Of a stretch of DNA of 37,161 nucleotides, positions 1 through 5,600 are shown one piece after another. The stretch is from an uncultured Collinsella sp. (GTDB taxonomy: Bacteria; Actinomycetota; Coriobacteriia; Coriobacteriales; Coriobacteriaceae): positions 1 to 37,161 of the forward strand of contig CAKUBM010000021.1 in assembly GCA_934643145.1 (NCBI GenBank). The letters are read 5' to 3'. Numbering within the stretch: the first letter of the stretch is position 1; every line of letters starts with the position of its first letter. Below the pieces are notes generated by a model that saw nothing but the letters and a program-made list of their open reading frames with translations, did not search any database and was not told where the DNA came from. Made by a program: the position numbers and the translations under genes.

Positions 1-141
1 CCGGTTCTCAAGGTGCACGCCCCGCGGCTGATCCGGTCCGACCGGGCCGCGCGGCAAGGAGATATATTGCCAGACCGCGAAGCTCTGTGGGACGTCAATT
101 CCACTCTTCACAAGTCCTACACAACATATCGCTTTCTATAG
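1..141 (+). other. Open frame running in from the left edge, unassigned
   Basis: Frame 1 is open from the first base to a TAG at 139-141, giving 46 residues that I do not recognise. Inside it AAGGAG (55-60) sits six bases before a TTG at 67, so a 24-residue peptide could also start there. It ends within an 8-bp hairpin (132-139 with 145-152), and a second 7-bp hairpin follows (157-163 with 167-173), neither with a T-tract. It could be the tail of a gene that converges on rplT, or chance. No downstream plus-strand gene is present, so a leader-peptide role is unsupported. Nothing else is visible from 174 to 270. Confidence 0.2.
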
Positions 142-271
142 CTAATAGAAAGACTGGTGCGGATCTTCCGCACGTATCAGATGATGACCCTTTGGTTCAG
201 GAATATATAGAGATCGGTCACCTGTAAGTGTCTATCTACCCGCGCTTTTAGCAATGTAAACCGCGCTTCAG

Positions 272-309
272 ATAAAAAGAGGGAGCGCCGCGCACAACGC
301 GACACTCCC
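272..309 (-). terminator. Rho-independent terminator of the infC-rpmI-rplT operon
   Basis: On the minus strand a 12-bp stem (298-309 with 281-292, two G-U pairs) encloses a five-base loop and is followed by a run of five T (273-279). It lies about 20 bp after the rplT stop codon, which fits the end of the operon. Confidence 0.85.
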
Positions 310-330
310 CTAGCGATTCAAGAGAATCTA

Positions 331-690
331 TTAGGCCTCGAGAGCCTTCTTGGCGATGGTAGCCAGCTCGTTGAAGGACTCGATGTCCTCGTAAGCCATC
401 TGAGCCAGGACCTTGCGGTCGAGCTCGATGCCGGCAACCTTCAGGCCGTGCATGAACTGAGAGTAAGAAATATCGTTCAGGCGAGCAGCAGCGTTGATAC
501 GAGTGATCCAGAGAGAACGAATCTCGCGCTTCTTGTTGCGGCGATCACGATACTGATACTGCAGGGAGTGCTGGACCTGCTCTTTAGCATGCTTGTAAGT
601 ACGCGAAGCGGCACCGTAGTAACCCTTCGCACGGTGCATAACGGTACGGCGCTTCTTCTTGGCGGCAACAGCGCGCTTAATACGTGCCAT
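331..690 (-). CDS. rplT: 50S ribosomal protein L20
   Basis: L20 binds 23S rRNA early in assembly of the large ribosomal subunit, and in several bacteria it also represses its own operon. The 119-residue product has the family's usual length. Its strongly basic N-terminal arm begins MARIKRAVAAKKKRR, followed by the conserved HRAKGYYGAASRTYK segment and a globular half containing WITRINAAARLNDISYSQF. The start is the ATG at 690, with an AGGAG-type site just upstream. It is the last gene of infC-rpmI-rplT, the usual bacterial order, 45 bp after rpmI. A terminator follows the stop. The identification is secure. Confidence 0.98.
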   Translation of the reverse strand: MARIKRAVAAKKKRRTVMHRAKGYYGAASRTYKHAKEQVQHSLQYQYRDRRNKKREIRSLWITRINAAARLNDISYSQFMHGLKVAGIELDRKVLAQMAYEDIESFNELATIAKKALEA

Positions 691-735
691 GTTCTATCAA
701 CTCCTAGATGGTAAAACGAAAACGGGAACGCGAAC

Positions 736-927
736 TTAGGCGAGACGCGACTTGATGACCTTGCGGTCGGCAGCGGCGATCTCGGTCTCCTGACGGAAGC
801 CACGCTTACGCTTGGTGGACTTCTTGCTCAGGATGTGGCTCTTGAAAGCCTTGGCGCGCATAAGCTTGCCGGTACCAGTCTTGCGGAAACGCTTCTTGGT
901 GCCGCTGTGGGACTTCATCTTAGGCAT
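736..927 (-). CDS. rpmI: 50S ribosomal protein L35
   Basis: L35 is a small, very basic protein of the large ribosomal subunit. The 63-residue product begins [20 protein letters not shown], the diagnostic N-terminus, and is rich in Lys and Arg throughout (for example [14 protein letters not shown]). The length matches the family. A purine-rich AAGGAG site lies upstream of the ATG at 927. It is the middle gene of infC-rpmI-rplT, 32 bp after infC, and is surely co-transcribed with both neighbours. Confidence 0.98.
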   Translation of the reverse strand: MPKMKSHSGTKKRFRKTGTGKLMRAKAFKSHILSKKSTKRKRGFRQETEIAAADRKVIKSRLA

Positions 928-959
928 GAAATACTCCTTAATCGGTTACAGAACACTAG

Positions 960-1514
960 TTACTTGCTATCGCTTGCCGCTTTATCCTCATCGAAGGCGC
1001 CCTTAATCGGGGCGAGCAGCATAAGCATGTTACGGCCTTCCATCTTAGGCTTGGACTCGACCGTAGCGTAAGGCTTGAGATCCTCGGCGAGACGCTCGAG
1101 AACGTTAAGGCCCTGCTCCGGGTGAGCCATCTCACGGCCGCGGAACATGATGGTGATCTTAACGCGTGCGCCCTTCTTGAGGAAGCGCAGAACGTGACCC
1201 TTCTTGGTCTCGTAGTCGCCAACGTCGATCTTGGGTCGGAACTTCATTTCCTTGACCTCGACCTTGGACTGGTTCTTACGAGCAGCCTTGGCCTTCATGG
1301 CCTGCTGGTACTTGAACTTACCGTAGTCCATGACCTTGCAGACCGGCGGCTCCGCGTTGGGAGCGATCTCGACTAGGTCGAGACCCTGATCGTCGGCGAC
1401 GCGCTGGGCATCGCGGATGGCGAACAGGCCGAGCTGAGAGCCATCGACGCCAATCAAACGACACGAAGATGCAGTGATCTCGTCGTTGATGCGGGTGTCA
1501 TCAGACTTAGCTAT
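960..1514 (-). CDS. infC: Translation initiation factor IF-3, probable AUA start
   Basis: IF-3 binds the 30S subunit, keeps the subunits apart and checks the start codon and initiator tRNA. The N-terminal domain (TRINDEITASSCRLIGVDG) leads to the linker and the C-terminal domain (GRNMLMLLAPIKG). The start is unusual. An in-frame ATG exists at 1529, but no Shine-Dalgarno lies before it and GGAGG (1523-1527) falls inside codons 1-3. That GGAGG is eight bases before an ATA codon at 1514, which would give M-AKSDDTRIND. Rare AUU-type starts on infC are known to give autogenous control, because IF-3 rejects them. If ATG is used, the gene is 960-1529, 189 aa. It heads infC-rpmI-rplT and is preceded by an attenuator-like leader. 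Confidence 0.93.
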   Translation of the reverse strand: MAKSDDTRINDEITASSCRLIGVDGSQLGLFAIRDAQRVADDQGLDLVEIAPNAEPPVCKVMDYGKFKYQQAMKAKAARKNQSKVEVKEMKFRPKIDVGDYETKKGHVLRFLKKGARVKITIMFRGREMAHPEQGLNVLERLAEDLKPYATVESKPKMEGRNMLMLLAPIKGAFDEDKAASDSK

Positions 1515-1533
1515 TTTCCCTACCTCCATTCAT

Positions 1534-1567
1534 AAAAAAATAACCCGGCGCTTCTCAGCAACCAGGT
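1534..1567 (-). terminator. Intrinsic terminator in the infC leader (attenuator)
   Basis: Just before infC, the minus strand carries a hairpin whose outer stem pairs 1562-1567 with 1543-1548 and whose inner stem closes a GAGA loop, followed by seven T (1534-1540). It ends only about seven bases before the infC Shine-Dalgarno. Placed between promoter and gene, it should act as a conditional terminator. Confidence 0.75.
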
Positions 1568-1663
1568 CGTACACATAGACTTCCTCGATTTGAGGAAGGG
1601 AATCTAAGTTGTATGACCAGTCAGCTGCTCATTGGCGCCAAAAGGTGGGAACCCTCAGGTTCC
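1534..1663 (-). promoter_or_regulatory. Structured infC leader with competing folds
   Basis: On the minus strand the leader contains, in order, a 6-bp hairpin (1658-1663 with 1648-1653), a segment at 1611-1620, a 7-bp hairpin (1592-1598 with 1580-1586) and the terminator at 1534-1567. Segment 1611-1620 can pair at eight of ten positions with roughly 1561-1570, which is the left arm of the terminator, enclosing the 7-bp hairpin. The two folds exclude each other, as in ribosomal-protein or tRNA-sensing attenuators. L20 leaders are known upstream of this operon in other phyla, but I cannot say that this one belongs to that class. The ligand is unknown. Confidence 0.6.
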
Positions 1664-1734
1664 TCTTTAGGGCATTGCGGGAACAACGCCTTGCGAATAA
1701 TAACACGTACAGCACGTTATCACATTACGTACAC

Positions 1735-1799
1735 GAAAAAGGGGCCTTGACCCCCTTGAACACTCGCTTGTATGTATGGTGCCCGAGGCGAGACTCGAA
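1735..1799 (-). repeat. Partial duplicate of the tRNA-Leu 3' end plus terminator
   Basis: This 65-bp segment is a diverged copy of 1918-1983. It holds the last 23 bases of the tRNA-Leu gene including CCA (1777-1799), the short linker, and a second terminator-like GGGG hairpin with five T (1736-1755). Only the 3' end of the tRNA is present, so it cannot make a tRNA. Duplication of a tRNA 3' end is the usual footprint of integration at a tRNA gene. Confidence 0.75.
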
Positions 1800-1917
1800 G
1801 GGCCTTCGCTTCGCGAAGCTCCAGGCTTCGGGCGCGTGGCGCCCTCGCCACGCTCCGCTACAAACAGGCCACAAGCCTGTTTGCTTAACGCTTCGCGCGC
1901 TCACGCGAGTTCGGCAC
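1800..1917. repeat. Palindrome-rich GC segment between the tRNA-Leu repeats
   Basis: The 118 bp between the two copies contains back-to-back perfect hairpins: an 8-bp stem with a CCCT loop built on GCGTGGCG, and an 8-bp stem with a five-base loop built on AAACAGGC. Further short TTCGC/GCGAA palindromes flank them. No coding frame is convincing. It looks like a non-autonomous or remnant mobile sequence, but I see no target-site duplication or transposase. Confidence 0.45.
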
Positions 1918-1983
1918 GAAAAAGGGGGCCGCAACCCCCTTGAACGCTCGCTTGCATGAATGGTGCCCGAGGCGAGACTCGAA
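1918..1983 (-). repeat. Parent copy of the duplicated tRNA-Leu 3' region
   Basis: This contains the true 3' end of tRNA-Leu(CAA), its linker and its terminator, and matches 1735-1799 at most positions. The two copies are direct repeats 183 bp apart. Confidence 0.7.
1919..1939 (-). terminator. Terminator of tRNA-Leu
   Basis: A GGGGG/CCCCC stem (1935-1939 with 1924-1928) with a six-base loop is followed on the minus strand by five T (1919-1923). It lies 21 bp after the tRNA CCA end. Confidence 0.75.
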
Positions 1984-2047
1984 CTCGCACGTTGTTGCCA
2001 ACGGTGGATTTTGAGTCCACTGCGTCTGCCAATTCCGCCACTCGGGC
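1961..2047 (-). tRNA. tRNA-Leu, anticodon CAA
   Basis: The 87-base gene folds as a class II tRNA. The acceptor stem is GCCCGAG with CTCGGGC, followed by discriminator A and an encoded CCA (1961-1963). The D-arm contains GGCGGAATTGGCAGACGC. The anticodon stem GTGGA/TCCAC closes the loop CTCAAAA with anticodon CAA, which reads UUG. A long variable arm follows, then a T-arm with GAGTTCGAGTCTC. All parts expected of tRNA-Leu are visible. A terminator lies just downstream and a partial copy of the 3' end lies further on. Confidence 0.97.
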
Positions 2048-2086
2048 ACGCAATGCGTGAGTTAGTTTATCACAGCTTTCTACCGA

Positions 2087-3520
2087 TTAGTCCGAAAATG
2101 GAACTTCGAGCATTTCGATGAGTTCGACCGTGCGGAGCATCTCGCGCCGACGGCATCCGCGACCGTCAACCGAAGCCTCACCCATCTGGTTATCGTAAGG
2201 GTCCTCGCGCATGCCGTCGAAAGAGGGCTCAAACTCTGCCTGGAATCGATTGTTGGCCACCATACGCCACGGGTCGAGATTGCCAAAGTAGTGACGGCGG
2301 CGCCACTCCTCCCCCATCCTGCGAGCAGAAGATCCAAATGACACGTCGGCGTTGAGCCAACCGGTCTGCGGCGTATAGAACTCTGCCCAGTCGTGCGACC
2401 CCACCGAATCGGGCGCAACATACAGGCCGCTCTGCCAACGGGCAGGCACGCCCGCGATACGGCACATGGTGATAAACGTGAGCGCCATAACGCCGCAATC
2501 GCCGCGGAGCGAATGCGCGCAGTCATCGGCAATAGATCCCAAAAGCAAGTACGGCGGCTGATAGCGATAGTCGATATGCTGCGTCAGGTAATCATAGATA
2601 GCACGGGCGCGATCGAGCGGATCCTCGAGCCCGTCAATGACACGGTCTGTCAGCTGCTGTAGATACGGCGTGAATGCAATGTGCGGACGGTCCTCGGAAA
2701 TATCCTCGGGCAGAGGCGCGTCCATACGCGGGTGAACCGGAAGTGTGCCACCGTAGACATCACAATAAGCAGCATCGATGTGATAACGATAGGTCACCGA
2801 GAATGAGCGTTCACTCGAAGAAGACCACGAGGCGGTACGCGCCGAAGCGTTCGCGGGAGCAACAGCACCTTCCGGCGTCATGTCGAGAATCTCGACCCGA
2901 GACTGCTGACGGCAGGCAGCCGCGACGGGAAGCCAAGCGCAAACGGTCTCCCCCTCCAGAGCGCCGGGGACAGACACGGACGCTTTGAGCGTAATGACGC
3001 GAGCCAATCCGTTTTGCGACTCCATCTCCTTGAGCATCTCGTTGCGCAGTGCAATTCCGTCCGTAGAATCGGGCCGCATGCCGGGGACCTCTTTGGGATA
3101 TACGCGAAGCGAATCGAGGAAGTTGTCGAGAACGAACAGCTCGCCATCGATAAAGCGCCAGTCAATACGCTTACGGTCAATCAGATCGTCAAACTGCTCT
3201 TCGGTAAACTCTGGCCACTCCTCGCGAATCATCGCAATAGCCTGGTCGCGCGACACCGAAAAATGAAGCGGCGTCTCGAGCATGCGATACCGCTCGGAAC
3301 GAACACAAGCAGCCAGCGAAGGCTCAGGATTCTGCCCCAAAAGGCGATCACAAGCCGCAACAGCCTGCGTCAAATATCCGGCATCCTTGAGACGAAGAAT
3401 CTCGGGCGGCAGTCCAATATCGAGATGGCGAAAGTCATCACAGCAAACATCAACAGAGCAACCAACAGGACCCTCGGCAACGACCTTCCCGTCCGAAGGC
3501 AAAACATCAACAACAGCCAT
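2087..3520 (-). CDS. Transglutaminase-like (cysteine protease fold) protein
   Basis: The C-terminal half is a transglutaminase-core domain. In the 477-residue form the triad is visible as Cys342 in LRGDCGVMALTF, His376 in GSHDWAEFY and Asp392 in LNADVSFG, with RIAGVPARW between Cys and His as in the family. Such bacterial domains are usually amidases, peptidases or crosslinkers; the substrate here is unknown. Residues 1-150 form an extra N-terminal region that I do not recognise, and the middle part resembles the beta-rich domain that often precedes this core. No signal peptide or membrane segment is seen, so it is probably cytoplasmic. The ATG at 3520 has GGGAG five bases upstream. A longer frame from a TTG at 3586 would overlap the promoter at 3554-3582 and is less likely. 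Confidence 0.8.
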   Translation of the reverse strand: MAVVDVLPSDGKVVAEGPVGCSVDVCCDDFRHLDIGLPPEILRLKDAGYLTQAVAACDRLLGQNPEPSLAACVRSERYRMLETPLHFSVSRDQAIAMIREEWPEFTEEQFDDLIDRKRIDWRFIDGELFVLDNFLDSLRVYPKEVPGMRPDSTDGIALRNEMLKEMESQNGLARVITLKASVSVPGALEGETVCAWLPVAAACRQQSRVEILDMTPEGAVAPANASARTASWSSSSERSFSVTYRYHIDAAYCDVYGGTLPVHPRMDAPLPEDISEDRPHIAFTPYLQQLTDRVIDGLEDPLDRARAIYDYLTQHIDYRYQPPYLLLGSIADDCAHSLRGDCGVMALTFITMCRIAGVPARWQSGLYVAPDSVGSHDWAEFYTPQTGWLNADVSFGSSARRMGEEWRRRHYFGNLDPWRMVANNRFQAEFEPSFDGMREDPYDNQMGEASVDGRGCRRREMLRTVELIEMLEVPFSD

Positions 3521-3553
3521 AACCACTCCCACACCGAACGACAAACTTAACCC

Positions 3554-3582
3554 ATTGTACCGAGATAAAAACAAAGCCCCAA
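3554..3582 (-). promoter_or_regulatory. Sigma-70-type promoter of the transglutaminase-like gene
   Basis: On the minus strand TTGGGG (3577-3582) and TACAAT (3554-3559) are separated by 17 bp, about 34 bp before the ATG at 3520. The -10 differs from consensus at one position. Confidence 0.55.
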
Positions 3583-3657
3583 CCAAGGAGCCCCCAACAC
3601 CGCTAAACGGTATCTATTTAATTATCTCAGCCCCGTAACCCTGCGGCGGAAAACGGA

Positions 3658-3749
3658 GGAAGCCCCGTCCCTCGGAGCTGTTTCCTCGGCGCGACTTCTG
3701 GCGAAGCCAGGTGAGCGCAGAGGAAACAGTGAAGGGGGACGGGGCTTCC
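3658..3749. repeat. Nested long palindrome, related to the array at 25016-25248
   Basis: A perfect 14-bp inverted repeat (GGAAGCCCCGTCCC at 3658-3671, its complement at 3736-3749) encloses a perfect 10-bp repeat (CTGTTTCCTC at 3678-3687, complement at 3720-3729), which in turn encloses a 5-bp hairpin. The outer arm closely resembles the 14-base boxes at 25016-25248. It sits between fba and the transglutaminase-like gene and has no long T-tract. It is probably a dispersed extragenic palindrome that may also end fba transcription. Confidence 0.7.
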
Positions 3750-3771
3750 GGCGGGATAAGTTTATCGACGC

Positions 3772-4638
3772 TTACGCCTTGTTGACGGAGCCAAACTCCT
3801 CCATGAGCTCCTTGGTGCGGGCAACGATGTTGTCGCGACCAGGCTTGAGGAGCTTGCGGGGGTCAAAGCCCTTGCCCTGCTGATCCTTGCCAGCCTCGAT
3901 GTACTCGCGAACGCCCTTGGCGAAGACGAGCTGCAGGTCGGTGTTGACGTTAATCTTGGAGATGCCCAGGGAGATGGCCTTCTTGATCTGATCCTCGGGG
4001 ATGCCGGTGCCACCGTGCAGAACGAGAGGCAGGTCGCCGGTCTGGGCCTTGATCTCGCCCAAGCGCTCGAAGGAAAGGCCAGCCCAGTCGGCAGGGTACA
4101 CACCGTGGATGTTGCCGATACCGCAGGCAAGGAAGTCGACGCCCAGGTCAGCGATCTGCTTGCACTCGGCAGGATCAGCGAGCTCGCCGCTGGAGGTCAC
4201 GCCGTCCTCGGTACCGCCGATGCCGCCGACCTCGGCCTCGATGGACATGCCCTTGGAGTGGGCAAGCTCAACGAGCTCCTTGGTGCGGTCGAGGTTAAGC
4301 TGGAAGGTCTCCTCGTGAGAGCCGTCATACATGATGGACGTGAAGCCGGCCTCGATGCACTTAAAGCAGTCCTCGTAAGAACCGTGATCGAGGTGAAGGG
4401 CGACGGGAACGGTAACACCCGTGGCCTCGACGGCAGCCTTGACCATGTCGGCGCAGACCTTGAAACCGCCCATCCACTTAGCGGCACCAGCGGTGCACTG
4501 AAGGATCAGCGGAGACTTGGCCTCCTCGGCGGCCTGGAGAATAGCCAGGGTCCACTCGAGGTTGTTGGTGTTGAAGGCACCGAGACCGTACTTGCCGGCC
4601 TCGGCCTTCTTGAGCATGTCTGCTGCGTTGACGAGCAT
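3772..4638 (-). CDS. fba: Class II fructose-1,6-bisphosphate aldolase
   Basis: This enzyme reversibly splits fructose-1,6-bisphosphate into glyceraldehyde-3-phosphate and dihydroxyacetone phosphate, using a zinc ion. The 288-residue product shows the class II signatures: HLDHGSYED (residues 82-90, catalytic Asp and zinc-binding His), the EAEVGGIGG glycine-rich stretch, a zinc His in IHGVY, a further zinc His in LHGGTGI, and the phosphate-binding KINVNTD near the C-terminus. The ATG at 4638 is chosen because AGGAGG stands eight bases before it; the frame stays open to 4734 without a better site. A TAAAAT at 4679-4684 may be its -10 box. It appears to be transcribed alone. Confidence 0.95.
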   Translation of the reverse strand: MLVNAADMLKKAEAGKYGLGAFNTNNLEWTLAILQAAEEAKSPLILQCTAGAAKWMGGFKVCADMVKAAVEATGVTVPVALHLDHGSYEDCFKCIEAGFTSIMYDGSHEETFQLNLDRTKELVELAHSKGMSIEAEVGGIGGTEDGVTSSGELADPAECKQIADLGVDFLACGIGNIHGVYPADWAGLSFERLGEIKAQTGDLPLVLHGGTGIPEDQIKKAISLGISKINVNTDLQLVFAKGVREYIEAGKDQQGKGFDPRKLLKPGRDNIVARTKELMEEFGSVNKA

Positions 4639-4832
4639 AAAAGAAACCTCCTGTAAGGTTGCTCCGATAACGCCTGAGATTTTACCACGGCGCACCCGAG
4701 CATAAACGTTCGTTTGTTCACGAATATCGTCCAAACAGACTTTTTTGACCGTTTGCCCTACGGAATCGACCCGTTGGGGAAAAATAGCTTGACGTTTGGA
4801 CGCTTCTCGTGCTTCAAAAGCCGACTATTAAG

Positions 4833-5516
4833 CTAAAGCTGCATGAAAGGGTTCTGCATGAGCTCGCGTGCCATGGTGGTCGAATCGCCATGGCCGGTTA
4901 GGCAAACGGTATCGGGCGGGAGAAGCCGGGCGAGCTTGGAGAGCGAGCGCAGAATTGCCGCCTCGTCTCCTCCAGAAAGATCGGTGCGGCCGTGCCCACC
5001 CGGAAACAGGGTGTCGCCCACAAAGGCAATGTTCCCCTGCTCGGTGGCAGCAAACAAGACGATCCCGCCCGGCGTGTGCCCTGGCGTCTCGATCACCTGC
5101 AGGTAGATATCGCCCACCTCGATAGCATCTCCCTCGGCGAGCAGGCGCGTCGGCTCCCCGGGGTCAGGCGTCTCAATGCCCCACATAGCTCGCTGTTCCT
5201 CGATGTTCGCATGCGGCACCGCCACATCCTTAGCACACAGCTCATACTGGCAGCCCTCGCCAACGGTGGTTCGCACGCCTGCAACACCACCAACATGATC
5301 GGCATGGCCATGAGTGCATACGGCGCCAAACACGCGTACGCCGGGATGCTCGGCTCGGATATGCTCCATCAAGCGCTCTCCTTCCCATGCGGGGTCGATA
5401 ATCACGCACTCATTGTCCGAAATAACAGCATAGCTATTGGTCTGAATGGGACCGTTTACGAGCGTCTCGATCTCGACCGATCCCTTGGGAGTTAAATCCA
5501 AGGACACAGCACTCAT
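4833..5516 (-). CDS. MBL-fold metallohydrolase, glyoxalase II-like
   Basis: The 227-residue protein has the metallo-beta-lactamase fold. The metal site THGHADH is at residues 68-74, followed by the His of ETPGHTPGG, the bridging Asp of FVGDTLFPG and the C-terminal LTGHGDST. This set and the length match the hydroxyacylglutathione-hydrolase-like group, which opens thioesters or related bonds, but the true substrate cannot be read from sequence. No signal peptide is present. The ATG at 5516 is preceded by GGAGAGGG. It lies 84 bp after rel with a 12-bp hairpin between them, so partial co-transcription with rel is possible. Confidence 0.85.
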   Translation of the reverse strand: MSAVSLDLTPKGSVEIETLVNGPIQTNSYAVISDNECVIIDPAWEGERLMEHIRAEHPGVRVFGAVCTHGHADHVGGVAGVRTTVGEGCQYELCAKDVAVPHANIEEQRAMWGIETPDPGEPTRLLAEGDAIEVGDIYLQVIETPGHTPGGIVLFAATEQGNIAFVGDTLFPGGHGRTDLSGGDEAAILRSLSKLARLLPPDTVCLTGHGDSTTMARELMQNPFMQL

Positions 5517-5536
5517 GTCCCTCTCCTCTCTATAGA

Positions 5537-5564
5537 ACTCGAGGCATCAAACGATGCCTCGAGT
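5537..5564 (-). terminator. 12-bp hairpin between rel and the MBL gene
   Basis: ACTCGAGGCATC (5553-5564 read on minus) pairs perfectly with 5537-5548 around a four-base loop. No T-tract follows, so it may be an RNA stability or processing element rather than a true terminator. Confidence 0.45.
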
Positions 5565-5600
5565 GTAGCGAATATCGATAATGTGGCACGTTCGTCGCGA

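Noticed and set aside
1664..1734. Promoter of the infC operon with a TATTAT -10 box near 1698-1703 (minus strand)
   Set aside because: No acceptable -35 hexamer at 16-18 bp, so I could not support a promoter call.
1609..1959. 116-codon plus-strand frame across the tRNA-Leu repeat
   Set aside because: It crosses the tRNA repeat and terminators and has no ribosome-binding site or protein-like composition.
3521..3586. TTG start of the transglutaminase-like gene at 3586
   Set aside because: It lies in the -35/-10 region of a likely promoter and has no good ribosome-binding site; ATG at 3520 has GGGAG.
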